Positions 34,882 to 43,150 of a stretch of 64,000 nt of DNA are shown piece after piece (the first letter of the stretch is position 1; every line of letters starts with the position of its first letter). Under the pieces are notes generated by a model, which was not told the origin of the DNA, ran no database searches, and was given only the letters and a program-made list of their open reading frames with translations. The stretch lies in NCBI RefSeq assembly GCF_020026915.1, contig NZ_JAINUY010000008.1:62001-126000 (forward strand), given 5' to 3'. The position numbers were made by a program, and so were the translations under genes. Origin of the DNA: Flavobacterium potami. Its GTDB lineage: Bacteria > Bacteroidota > Bacteroidia > Flavobacteriales > Flavobacteriaceae.

Positions 34882-35757
34882 ATGAGTTCTAACTTTGATA
34901 AATTTCAAAAGCGCAGGTTAATTTCCTCTTATTTTTCGGTAGTATTAAGTGTTTTTCTAGTATTATTCCTTTTGGGAGTGCTAGGATTATTCATCATTAA
35001 TTCTAAAAACTTGGCAGATGATTTTAAAGAAAAAATCGCCATGACCGTTTTCTTTAAAAATGAAGCAAATGACAGCGTTGTTAAAGCATTTAATACAGAA
35101 TTAAAAAGAGCACCGTTTGCGCTTTCTTATGTTTATGTTTCTAAAGAAAAAGCAGCTAAAGAACATACCGATATTATCGGAGAAGATTTCTTGACCTTTT
35201 TAGGAGAAAACCCATTATTGAACTCCTACGACATTCACTTAAAAGCTGATTATGTTGAAAGAGACAGTATCGTTAAAATCGAAAACCGTTTCCGTAAAAA
35301 TGCGATGGTTTCAGATATTGTTTACGATAAACAATTGGTAAATCTGGTAAATGACAACATCAGAAAAGTAAGTATGTGGATTTTGATTATCAGCGGTTTC
35401 TTGACTGTTATTGCTGTTTTATTAATTAATAGCTCACTTCGTCTCTCTATACATTCTAATAGATTTATCATCAAAACCATGCAAATGGTTGGAGCAACAA
35501 AAGCGTTTATCCGTAAACCATTTGTAACCAGAAGTGTAAAACTAGGAATGTTGGGTGCCGGATTAGCAATTATCGCCTTGATTGCACTTTTACTTTATGT
35601 AGAAACCAATTTCCCTGGTTTAGGAATCTTAGAAGACAAAGCATTAATCGGATTGGTTTTATTGGCCGTTTTCGGATTAGGAGTTTTAATTACCTGGGTA
35701 AGTACACATTTCGCAACACAACGTTTCTTGAATTTAAGAACTGACGATCTTTATTAA
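34882..35757 (+). CDS. ftsX: Cell-division ABC transporter permease FtsX
   Basis: 291 residues with four membrane helices (~17-40, ~165-190, ~220-245, ~255-280) and a periplasmic domain between helices 1 and 2, the FtsX layout. With FtsE it controls septal peptidoglycan hydrolases. The N-terminal F-x-K-R-R-L-I-S-S-Y-F-S start is typical of the Bacteroidota group. ftsE is not adjacent. It heads a run with DUF3098, uppP and truB, linking division and cell-wall lipid recycling. Confidence 0.9.
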   Translation: MSSNFDKFQKRRLISSYFSVVLSVFLVLFLLGVLGLFIINSKNLADDFKEKIAMTVFFKNEANDSVVKAFNTELKRAPFALSYVYVSKEKAAKEHTDIIGEDFLTFLGENPLLNSYDIHLKADYVERDSIVKIENRFRKNAMVSDIVYDKQLVNLVNDNIRKVSMWILIISGFLTVIAVLLINSSLRLSIHSNRFIIKTMQMVGATKAFIRKPFVTRSVKLGMLGAGLAIIALIALLLYVETNFPGLGILEDKALIGLVLLAVFGLGVLITWVSTHFATQRFLNLRTDDLY

Positions 35758-35782
35758 TTTTAGATTTTAAAAAAAAATAAAA

Positions 35783-36040
35783 ATGAAAAACAACAATAAA
35801 GAACAACAGGTACAAGAAAGAAAACAAGAATTCCTTTTTGACGGAATCAATTACAAAATCTTATTGATTGGAATTGGTGTTATTGCATTAGGATTCATCT
35901 TAATGTCTGGCGGAGGAAGTACAGATCCTAATGTTTTTAACGAAGAAATTTTCAATTTTAGACGTATTCGTTTAGCTCCGACAACTGTTTTAATCGGTTT
36001 TGGAATCACGATTTATTCTATATTCAAAAAATCTAAATAA
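35783..36040 (+). CDS. DUF3098 small membrane protein
   Basis: 85 residues with two hydrophobic helices (~27-45 and ~62-80) joined by a short loop containing D-P-N-V-F-N-E-E-I-F-N-F-R-R-I-R-L-A-P, the family's conserved block. Function unknown. It lies 25 bp after ftsX and before uppP; this order is common in Bacteroidota and suggests a role in the division or envelope operon. Confidence 0.85.
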   Translation: MKNNNKEQQVQERKQEFLFDGINYKILLIGIGVIALGFILMSGGGSTDPNVFNEEIFNFRRIRLAPTTVLIGFGITIYSIFKKSK

Positions 36041-36082
36041 ATAGATTAAGATTATTTTGTCACCTTAGCAAAATCGAAGGGC

Positions 36083-36116
36083 AATCTAAAATCTGAAATC
36101 TAAAATCTAAAATTAT
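36083..36116. repeat. AATCTAAA short-period repeat directly upstream of uppP
   Basis: Four AATCTAAA/AATCTGAA words end about five bases before the uppP start codon, inside the ftsX-truB run, so the repeat is probably transcribed. Confidence 0.7.
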
Positions 36117-36118
36117 AA

Positions 36119-36916
36119 ATGAACACATTACAAGCTATTGTTCTTGCCATTATTGAAGGAATTACAGAATTTCTACCTGTTTCTTCGACTGGACACATGA
36201 TTATTGCCTCTTCTTTTTTTGGAATCGCACATGATGATTTCACTAAACTTTTTACCATCGTAATTCAGCTTGGTGCAATACTTTCGGTTGTAATTTTATA
36301 CTTCAAACGTTTCTTTCAAACCTTTGATTTTTACTTTAAACTTTTAGTCGCTTTTATTCCTGCAGTCGTTTTTGGTTTATTATTAAGCGATTTTATTGAT
36401 GGATTATTAGAAAATCCTGTAACAGTTGCGATTTCACTTTTAATTGGAGGAATTATTTTATTGAAAGTTGACGAATGGTTCAACAATCCAAACACAGCTG
36501 AAACTTCTCAGGAAATCAGTTATTTGCAAGCCTTAAAAATTGGATTATTTCAATGTCTCGCAATGATCCCTGGAGTTTCTAGAAGTGGAGCGAGTATCGT
36601 TGGTGGAATGTCTCAAAAATTATCTAGAACTACTGCAGCAGAATTTTCATTTTTCCTTGCAGTTCCAACTATGTTGGGCGCAACTGCAAAAAAATGTTAC
36701 GATTATTATAAAGCAGGTTTCGAATTATCTCATGATCAAGTAAACATGCTGGTTATTGGAAACATTGTCGCTTTTGTTGTGGCACTTTTAGCTATTAAAA
36801 CTTTCATCGGATTCTTAACTAAAAACGGATTTAAAGTTTTTGGATATTACAGAATCCTTGCTGGAATCATTTTATTATTGATTCACTTTTTCATTCATCC
36901 GCTTACGATTATATAA
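36119..36916 (+). CDS. uppP: Undecaprenyl-diphosphate phosphatase
   Basis: 265 residues, polytopic. Carries the BacA/UppP signatures: E-G-I-T-E-F-L-P-V-S-S-T-G-H-M near 14-28 and P-G-V-S-R-S-G-A-S-I near 152-161. Dephosphorylates undecaprenyl pyrophosphate to recycle the carrier lipid for peptidoglycan and O-antigen synthesis and gives bacitracin resistance. Stop codon overlaps the truB start by one base. Confidence 0.96.
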   Translation: MNTLQAIVLAIIEGITEFLPVSSTGHMIIASSFFGIAHDDFTKLFTIVIQLGAILSVVILYFKRFFQTFDFYFKLLVAFIPAVVFGLLLSDFIDGLLENPVTVAISLLIGGIILLKVDEWFNNPNTAETSQEISYLQALKIGLFQCLAMIPGVSRSGASIVGGMSQKLSRTTAAEFSFFLAVPTMLGATAKKCYDYYKAGFELSHDQVNMLVIGNIVAFVVALLAIKTFIGFLTKNGFKVFGYYRILAGIILLLIHFFIHPLTII

Positions 36917-37605
36917 TGACACCTGAAGAATATTTAGACGGACAAGTTTTATTGATTGATAAACCATTAAAATGGAGTTCGTTTCAAGCTGTCAATAAGC
37001 TAAAATACCTTTTAATTAACAAAGTCGGACTTCCTAAAAAGTTCAAAATCGGTCACGCGGGAACTTTAGATCCTTTAGCGACGGGACTTTTATTAATCTG
37101 TACTGGAAAATTCACTAAAAAAATTTCCGAACTACAAGGTCAGGCAAAAGAATATACTGGAACTTTTTATATCGGAGCCACTACTCCATCATACGATTTA
37201 GAAACGGAGATTGATCAAACTTTTCCAACCGATCACATCAACGAAGATTTGATTCACGAAACGGTAAAACAATTTTTAGGTGAGATTGATCAAAAACCAC
37301 CTATTTTTTCTGCCATTAAAAAAGATGGTGTCCGTTTATACGAACACGCACGTGCGGGAGAAACTGTAGAAATTGCGAGTAGAAAAACCACAATTCACGA
37401 ATTTGAAATTACCCGAATTGCTCTTCCTGAAGTAGATTTTAGAGTCGTTTGTTCTAAAGGAACTTACATTCGCTCTCTTGCTTACGATTTTGGAAAAGCA
37501 ATGCATTCTGGTTCGCATCTAACCGTTTTACGTCGAACTAAAATTGGCGATTACGATGTTAAAAATGCAATCGATATTACCTTGTTTGAAGAAAGCTTTA
37601 AATAG
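36916..37605 (+). CDS. truB: tRNA pseudouridine(55) synthase
   Basis: 229 residues. Catalytic motif G-H-A-G-T-L-D-P-L-A-T-G (Asp near 51), K-P-P-I-F-S-A-I-K near 120 and S-K-G-T-Y-I-R-S-L-A near 175. Makes pseudouridine-55 in tRNA T-loops. Shorter than E. coli TruB as there is no C-terminal PUA domain, which is common in this phylum. Translationally coupled to uppP (ATAATG overlap). Confidence 0.96.
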   Translation: MTPEEYLDGQVLLIDKPLKWSSFQAVNKLKYLLINKVGLPKKFKIGHAGTLDPLATGLLLICTGKFTKKISELQGQAKEYTGTFYIGATTPSYDLETEIDQTFPTDHINEDLIHETVKQFLGEIDQKPPIFSAIKKDGVRLYEHARAGETVEIASRKTTIHEFEITRIALPEVDFRVVCSKGTYIRSLAYDFGKAMHSGSHLTVLRRTKIGDYDVKNAIDITLFEESFK

Positions 37606-37951
37606 CTAAAAAATAAAAAAGCACATTACTTTCTTATGGAGTAATGTGCCTTGTTCCTAAAGTGATAAGTAAAATTATTGCATACTTATTTCCCTGAGTT
37701 AATAATGAGGCACATTTTTTCCTCCAAATAAAAATGAAGAGAAGAAATCATAAAACCTTTCGAATAACTTTTTCATAATAGTGTACTTTTTAATTGTTAA
37801 ACATTAAATAAACACCAATAAAAAGAGTAAACCTGAAAGTTATAATAGACGTGGGTTAGCAATACTAAGATACGAAATTCAATTCAAGATAAAAAGACTT
37901 TAAGATAATTTTATCAACCAAATTATTTGTTTGTCAACACATTAACCAAAA
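37606..37951. other. Gene-free stretch after truB
   Basis: Contains a GCACATTACT / AGTAATGTGC hairpin (37621-37649) and then AT-rich sequence. A 30-codon minus-strand ORF (37686-37778) lies between the hairpin and position 37780, but I do not claim it as a gene. Confidence 0.6.
37621..37649. terminator. Terminator hairpin after truB and downstream of the thioredoxin-like gene
   Basis: GCACATTACT / AGTAATGTGC, 9-nt loop. The best U-tract (TTTTTTATTTTTTA) is on the minus strand side, so it serves minus-strand transcripts better than truB. Confidence 0.75.
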
Positions 37952-38569
37952 CTATAGTCGATTATACTTGATATTTTCCATAATTTCTACCAACTCATTC
38001 TGTACCGAAATTCCTTTATCTGCCAAGTACCACAACTGCAAATCTGTTTTAATTTTTTCATCAATTGGCCCAACTTCTCTTTTGTGCTTCGCCATTAATT
38101 CGGAGGCTCCTTTTGGTCTTGGTCCCCAATCTGTACGCGCGATTCCGGCTTCTTTACAAATAACAATTACTTTTGGAATTGCCCTTCCGCCATTTGTCAA
38201 ATAATGACTCATCAAATCTTCATTTTCATCTCGAAATGCTACTCTTAAATCGATTTTTTTATTGGAAGCCAAAGCCATTTTATTTAAAATTGGAAGAATC
38301 TGCGCCGCATCGCCACACCAGCCTTCCGAAAGAACCAACCAGATATAATGATTGTCCAAGTTTTGAAGTTTAGCCGCAACATCATAAGAAATGGTAATCG
38401 TTTTTTCTAAACGGTTCATTCTCGCTTCATTCAATTTAGAATAATTGGTCAAACTTTCCGACTGTTCGTTTCCAGTTGATTTTCCTTCAGACAACAAATC
38501 GGTTACAATCTTTCTATATTCACTATAAGGATGACTATTGAACAATGCTTTGGCTACGATGCTTTTCAT
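37952..38569 (-). CDS. Thioredoxin-like family protein
   Basis: 205 residues from the ATG at 38569; the frame opens at 38638 but the extra stretch is atypical. The thioredoxin-fold core (about 75-170) has a single-cysteine active site W-C-G-D-A-A-Q and the cis-Pro region I-P-K-V-I-V. With the second catalytic Cys replaced by Ala it cannot act as a classic dithiol oxidoreductase; similar proteins in PF14595-type families keep this W-C-G-D form. No signal peptide: cytoplasmic. Function unknown. Confidence 0.82.
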   Translation of the reverse strand: MKSIVAKALFNSHPYSEYRKIVTDLLSEGKSTGNEQSESLTNYSKLNEARMNRLEKTITISYDVAAKLQNLDNHYIWLVLSEGWCGDAAQILPILNKMALASNKKIDLRVAFRDENEDLMSHYLTNGGRAIPKVIVICKEAGIARTDWGPRPKGASELMAKHKREVGPIDEKIKTDLQLWYLADKGISVQNELVEIMENIKYNRL

Positions 38570-38687
38570 ATTTAATTGATTTTTAGGATAGCATAAAAAT
38601 ACAAATTTTTGAAATGACAGAGAAATGACATTTGTCACATTTAATAGTCTATTTTAATTTCTTTCAACAATAATTTTTAAATTGTTG

Positions 38688-38844
38688 TTTTTACCGCAAA
38701 GCACGCTAAGCCATTTTTATTTGGAGCGCAAGCGAGATCTAAATATTAAGTTCGCAAAGCTTTGTCAACATAAAGCTTTGCGAACTTAATAATTTCCTAT
38801 TGCAACACTTAGGATAAAATTCTTAGCGTGCTTTGCGGTAAAAA
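38688..38844. repeat. Nested-palindrome GCAAAGCACGC element, copy 2 (near-perfect)
   Basis: Outer arms TTTTACCGCAAAGCACGCTAAG (38688-38709, shown split: TTTTACCGCA then AAGCACGCTAAG) and complement at 38822-38843; inner arms ATTAAGTTCGCAAAGCTTT at 38745-38763 and complement at 38772-38790. One palindrome is nested in the other, separated by unmatched spacers containing a GGAGCGCAAGCGAGAT half-site. Confidence 0.85.
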
Positions 38845-38933
38845 AACAAATCCCTTTAAGAGACTTTATAAGTCTAAAATAGGACGTTCGATTAATTTTT
38901 TGCAAACATTATTTTTAAAAATCAGAATATGTC

Positions 38934-38941
38934 TATATTTG
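38934..38941 (+). promoter_or_regulatory. -7 element TATATTTG for pyrH-frr
   Basis: Exact TAnnTTTG followed by C, 22 bp before the pyrH start codon at 38964. Confidence 0.6.
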
Positions 38942-38963
38942 CACAAATTAACGCGACACACAC

Positions 38964-39671
38964 ATGAAATATAAAAGAATTCTTCTAAAACTTAGCGGCG
39001 AAGCGCTGATGGGTGATTTACAATATGGTATAGACCCGAAAAGATTAGCCGAATATGCAGATGAAATCAAGCAGATTCACGACAAAGGAGTAGAAATCGC
39101 CATTGTTATTGGAGGAGGAAATATATTTAGAGGCGTTGCTGGTGCAAGTGCCGGTATGGATAGAGTTCAGGGAGATTACATGGGAATGCTTGCAACCGTT
39201 ATAAACGGAATGGCATTACAAGGCGCTCTTGAAGATAAAGGGATGAAAACTCGTCTTCAAACAGCATTAAAAATGGAATCTATTGCAGAACCTTACATCA
39301 AAAGAAGAGCAGATCGTCATCTTGAAAAAGGAAGAATTGTCATTTTTGGTGCAGGAACTGGAAATCCATACTTTACAACTGACACGGCAGCAGTTTTAAG
39401 AGGAATCGAAATTAATGCAGATGTTATCCTTAAAGGAACTCGTGTTGATGGTGTTTATGATTCTGATCCAGAGAAAAACGCTTCGGCAGTAAAATTCGAC
39501 TTTATTACTTTTGATGATGTTCTGAAAAAAGGATTAAACGTTATGGATACCACTGCTTTTACATTAAGCCAGGAAAACAAATTACCAATTGTTGTTTTTG
39601 ATATGAACAAAATCGGTAACCTTTTGAAAATCTGCGACGGCGAAAACATCGGAACTGTAGTAAATATATAG
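38964..39671 (+). CDS. pyrH: UMP kinase
   Basis: 235 residues. Amino-acid-kinase fold starting K-R-I-L-L-K-L-S-G-E-A-L-M-G, with G-G-G-N-I-F-R-G near 51-58 and the UMP/ATP region G-A-G-T-G-N-P-Y-F-T-T-D near 131-142. Phosphorylates UMP to UDP; hexameric and usually allosterically regulated. Followed by frr, the standard bacterial order without tsf. Confidence 0.97.
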   Translation: MKYKRILLKLSGEALMGDLQYGIDPKRLAEYADEIKQIHDKGVEIAIVIGGGNIFRGVAGASAGMDRVQGDYMGMLATVINGMALQGALEDKGMKTRLQTALKMESIAEPYIKRRADRHLEKGRIVIFGAGTGNPYFTTDTAAVLRGIEINADVILKGTRVDGVYDSDPEKNASAVKFDFITFDDVLKKGLNVMDTTAFTLSQENKLPIVVFDMNKIGNLLKICDGENIGTVVNI

Positions 39672-39742
39672 TCGTCAGTAACAGTTTACAGTCGCATGCC
39701 GACTTTTGCTGAAAACTGAGAATGAAAACTGAAAACAAAAAA
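39672..39742. repeat. GAAAACTGAGAATGAAAACTG short repeat between pyrH and frr
   Basis: Two to three units related to the 13-bp array at 17731 (GACTGAAAAC words), ending two bases before the frr start codon. Confidence 0.6.
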
Positions 39743-39744
39743 AA

Positions 39745-40308
39745 ATGACTGAAGAAATAGACTTTATTTTAGAAAGTACTGAAGAATCAATGAACGGTAC
39801 TATTGCACACTTAGAGAAAGAATTTCTTAATATTCGTGCAGGAAAAGCTTCTCCGGCTATGCTTGGAGGTGTATTTGTAGATTACTATGGATCTCAAACA
39901 CCGCTTTCTCAGGTATCTAAAATTAGTGTTCCAGATGCTAGAACAATTACATTACAGCCATTTGAAAAAAATATGCTGCAGGCAATCGAGAAGGCAATCT
40001 TAATCGCGAACATTGGTTTCAACCCAATGAATAACGGTGATATGGTTATTATTAGCGTACCACCATTAACAGAAGAGCGTCGTCGTGATTTGGCTAAACA
40101 AGCTAAATCTGAAGCAGAAGATGCTAAAATCGGTATTCGTAACTCTCGTAAGGATGCAAATACTGATATCAAAAAACTAGAAAAAGAAGGAACTTCTGAA
40201 GATGTTTGTAAATCTGCAGAAGAAGAAGTTCAAAACTTAACAAACGCTTACATCAAAAAAATCGATGAATTATTAGCTTTAAAAGAAGCTGAAATCATGA
40301 AAGTATAA
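39745..40308 (+). CDS. frr: Ribosome recycling factor
   Basis: 187 residues, the usual length. N-terminal helix with E-S-T-E-E-S-M-N-G-T-I-A-H-L, the highly conserved L-N-I-R-A-G-K-A-S-P and Y-G-S-Q-T-P-L-S-Q-V-S blocks, and the C-terminal helical bundle (R-R-D-L-A-K-Q-A-K). Releases ribosomes from mRNA after termination. Starts 74 bp after pyrH with a repeat between. Confidence 0.97.
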   Translation: MTEEIDFILESTEESMNGTIAHLEKEFLNIRAGKASPAMLGGVFVDYYGSQTPLSQVSKISVPDARTITLQPFEKNMLQAIEKAILIANIGFNPMNNGDMVIISVPPLTEERRRDLAKQAKSEAEDAKIGIRNSRKDANTDIKKLEKEGTSEDVCKSAEEEVQNLTNAYIKKIDELLALKEAEIMKV

Positions 40309-40330
40309 GTAAGATTTGTGATAAAATTAA

Positions 40331-40367
40331 AAATCCGTTTGGTTAATGTACCAGACGGATTTTTTTA
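40331..40367 (+). terminator. Rho-independent terminator of pyrH-frr
   Basis: AAATCCGTTTGG / CCAGACGGATTT hairpin with a T-run. Confidence 0.85.
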
Positions 40368-40371
40368 TTCA

Positions 40372-40379
40372 TACTTTTG
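40372..40379 (+). promoter_or_regulatory. -7 element TACTTTTG for the DUF5686 gene
   Basis: Exact TAnnTTTG then C, right after the frr terminator and 47 bp before the start at 40427. Confidence 0.55.
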
Positions 40380-40426
40380 CATACGAAAATTAAATTCTTT
40401 TCGTTTTTGAAACTATATCATTCTGT

Positions 40427-42922
40427 ATGAAGCTATTTTGTTTTTTGACTTTGTTTTTTACGCTTACTCTTCAGGCGCAAATTCAAATAAACGGAATCAT
40501 AACCGATTCAAACAATAAACCTCTTCCGTTTGCTACCATTACAACTTCTGAAAACAATAACACCATTACAGATGTTGACGGTAAATTTATTTTCAAAATC
40601 AGTGCATCGGCAAATACACTTACCGTTTCTTATATTGGTTTTCAGACCAAAACTATCGCTTTATTAAAGAATAAAACATTTTACGCCGTTTCTCTTGTAC
40701 AGCAAACAGATGATTTAAAAGAAGTTGTTATTTCTAATGAAAATCCCGCTTTAGCAATAATACGAAAAGTTATTGCCAACAAATCGTTCAATGATCCGCA
40801 GAAAAAACTCAATAATTTTGAATATAAAACGTATAACAAGCTTATTGTAACAGCAAATCCGGACTCGATTGACGGTCGAATTGATTCTTCTGCCGCTTAT
40901 AAAAATCTTGACAAAAAAGAAATTAATATAGATTCTTCGGATTATAAATTCAAGGAAATTATAAGCAAACAGCATTTATTTCAAACCGAAAAAGTTTCTC
41001 AGTATCAATTCGGAAATCATAAATTAAAAGAAACAGTTTTAGGAACTAAAATTGCGGGATTCAAGCAGCCGATTTACGAAGTTCTGGCTTTCAACCTACA
41101 ATCTATTTCTATTTATGATTCGAAATACGAACTGTTCGAAACAAAATATGAAAACCCTATTGCAACGAATGCACCAGCGAGTTACAATTATAAATTATTG
41201 GACACTGTAAACATTCGCGGACGTGATACTTATATGGTTTATTTCAAAAACAAATCAAAAAGAAAATCATCCGGATTAGAAGGCGTACTGTATATTGACA
41301 AAGAAAATTTTGCTGTCGCGAAAGCGGTAATGCGAATCAAGGGCGTTTTGGACATCAGCGGAATTCATGAATTTGAATATATTCCAAAAGAAAAAATTTG
41401 GTTTCAAAGCAATACTACATTCAAAATTGTAAAAGGAAAAAACGACGATGATATCAGAATTTTGGGTGGAACAATTCAATTTGACGGAGATGTCGAAGAT
41501 AATTTCGAACCACGAAAAAAAGTCGCTTCCGATTTTACTTACTTAATCTCTGAAAGTAATAGTTTTGACATTCGTTTCAACACCAATAATCCGATAAAAA
41601 ACCCATCGCTTTATATCGAAATTAACGACGATGCCGCTAAAAAACCAGAAAATTTCTGGGAAGCTTATCGCAAAGAAAATCTAGATTTAAAAAGTCAAAA
41701 AACGTATTTATTATTGGATAGCCTTTCTGTAAGAAACAGAATTGAAAAACGCTTGGGAATTGGGCGAAAAATCATCAATGGCTTCTATCCTATTGGTCCT
41801 GTTGATTTAGATTTAAAGAAAATCATCAGTTATAATAATTACGAAGGTTTCAGACTTGGTTTGGGCGGAATCACAAACGATCGTCTTTCTAAAAACTTCA
41901 GAATTGAGGGTTATGGTGCCTACGGAACAAAAGATGGTGTTTTTAAATACAGCGCGGGTTCTGGCGTTTTATTAGACAAATATACCAACACTTGGCTGAA
42001 CGGATATTATACCGATGATGTTAGAGAGATTGCGAGTACCGTTTTTGCGGTGGACAAACGTGTTTTCAAAATCTACGATCCTAGACCAATTAATATAAGT
42101 ACTTTTTATCATTATACGGGTTGGAAAGCCAATGTCCAGACGAAAATTATTCCAAAAACAGAAGCTATTATCGAATTGGCCAGAACGCATATTGAACCTA
42201 AATTTGATTATCTTTTTAATTACAACGGGCAATTGTACTCTAATTATATCATGACGACCGCAATGGCTTCAATTGTTTGGGCGCCTTTTAGCGATTATAT
42301 GCAAACTCCAACAGGAAGAACAGAATCAGAAAAGAGATTTCCTAGGTTTACATTTCAATTTACGCAATCTTTGCCAAATGTTTTGGAAAATGATTTCAAG
42401 TTCAGCAAAATAGATTTTAAAACAGAGTACGAGAAAAAATACTTAAACGGTCAAAAGACCAGTTTACTTTTGCAAGGCGGTTATGCAACTGGAGATGTTC
42501 CTATTACGCATTTGTATAATACGATGCCGAACAACCTAACAAAAGAAACTGTAATTCAACGTATTACTTTTGCAGGAAGAAACAGTTTTGAAACCATGTT
42601 TTTCAATGAATTTTTCTCAAGCCAATATTTGTTCTTTCAGATTAAACATGGTTTTGACAGAATTAAAATAATGAAGAAAGTTCGTCCTTCTTTGGTCTTA
42701 GTAACCAGAATGGCTTGGGGACATATGGAAAATCCTGAACAGCATGTCGGGCCGGAATACAAAACACTAGACAAAGGTTTCTTTGAATCGGGAATTGAAT
42801 TGAATAAGATTTTTAAAGGTTTCGGTTTAGGCGGGTTTTATCGTTATGGCCCAAATCAGTTGTTGAAATTTGAAGATAATATCGCGGTTAAGATTTCTTA
42901 TGTACTTGACCTTGGGCTTTAA
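40427..42922 (+). CDS. DUF5686 outer-membrane protein with CarboxypepD_reg-like N-terminal domain
   Basis: 831 residues. Signal peptide 1-18 (cut at L-Q-A-Q), CarboxypepD_reg beta-sandwich ~19-95 (I-N-G-I-I-T-D-S-N-N-K-P-L-P-F-A-T-I and Y-I-G-F-Q-T-K-T), then a long barrel-like body of the DUF5686 type ending in L-D-L-G-L. No TonB plug. Outer-membrane location is well supported; function is unknown. Confidence 0.85.
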   Translation: MKLFCFLTLFFTLTLQAQIQINGIITDSNNKPLPFATITTSENNNTITDVDGKFIFKISASANTLTVSYIGFQTKTIALLKNKTFYAVSLVQQTDDLKEVVISNENPALAIIRKVIANKSFNDPQKKLNNFEYKTYNKLIVTANPDSIDGRIDSSAAYKNLDKKEINIDSSDYKFKEIISKQHLFQTEKVSQYQFGNHKLKETVLGTKIAGFKQPIYEVLAFNLQSISIYDSKYELFETKYENPIATNAPASYNYKLLDTVNIRGRDTYMVYFKNKSKRKSSGLEGVLYIDKENFAVAKAVMRIKGVLDISGIHEFEYIPKEKIWFQSNTTFKIVKGKNDDDIRILGGTIQFDGDVEDNFEPRKKVASDFTYLISESNSFDIRFNTNNPIKNPSLYIEINDDAAKKPENFWEAYRKENLDLKSQKTYLLLDSLSVRNRIEKRLGIGRKIINGFYPIGPVDLDLKKIISYNNYEGFRLGLGGITNDRLSKNFRIEGYGAYGTKDGVFKYSAGSGVLLDKYTNTWLNGYYTDDVREIASTVFAVDKRVFKIYDPRPINISTFYHYTGWKANVQTKIIPKTEAIIELARTHIEPKFDYLFNYNGQLYSNYIMTTAMASIVWAPFSDYMQTPTGRTESEKRFPRFTFQFTQSLPNVLENDFKFSKIDFKTEYEKKYLNGQKTSLLLQGGYATGDVPITHLYNTMPNNLTKETVIQRITFAGRNSFETMFFNEFFSSQYLFFQIKHGFDRIKIMKKVRPSLVLVTRMAWGHMENPEQHVGPEYKTLDKGFFESGIELNKIFKGFGLGGFYRYGPNQLLKFEDNIAVKISYVLDLGL

Positions 42923-42933
42923 AAAGTTTTTTT

Positions 42934-43086
42934 TGCCACGAATTTCACTAATTACACCAATTTACTTTGCGCAAATTTGATTGTCCAATTTCACTAATTA
43001 CACACAATTAATTTGTGCAAATCTGTGCAATTTGTGGCGAAAAACTACGCAAATAAAAATGACAAATTCGTGAATTCGTGGCTAAA
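42934..43086. repeat. Compound CCACGAATT-family repeat
   Basis: GCCACGAATTTCACTAATTAC words start at 42934 and the region closes with TTCGTGAATTCGTGGC; internal ATTAATTTGTGCAAAT/GTGCAATTTGTGGC steps suggest two overlapping copies. Confidence 0.65.
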
Positions 43087-43088
43087 AA

Positions 43089-43126
43089 AAATCCCAAACT
43101 CCAACAATATTTGGAATTTGGGATTT
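43089..43126 (-). terminator. Antiporter terminator, same hairpin as leuS
   Basis: AAATCCCAAACTCCAA / TTGGAATTTGGGATTT with a 6-nt loop; the arms are identical to those at 30983-31019, 12 kb away. Confidence 0.8.
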
Positions 43127-43150
43127 AAAAAATTTGAATTTTTAAATTAT

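Larger units (their letters stand above)
38570..38963. other. Gene-free stretch before pyrH with nested palindrome
   Basis: Holds the second, near-perfect GCAAAGCACGC element (38688-38844) and the pyrH promoter (TATATTTG at 38934). No ORF or RNA gene seen. Confidence 0.75.

Noticed and set aside
37686..37778. 30-codon minus-strand ORF after truB
   Set aside because: Only an MKK start and no family; kept as a low-interest transcript question, not as a gene.
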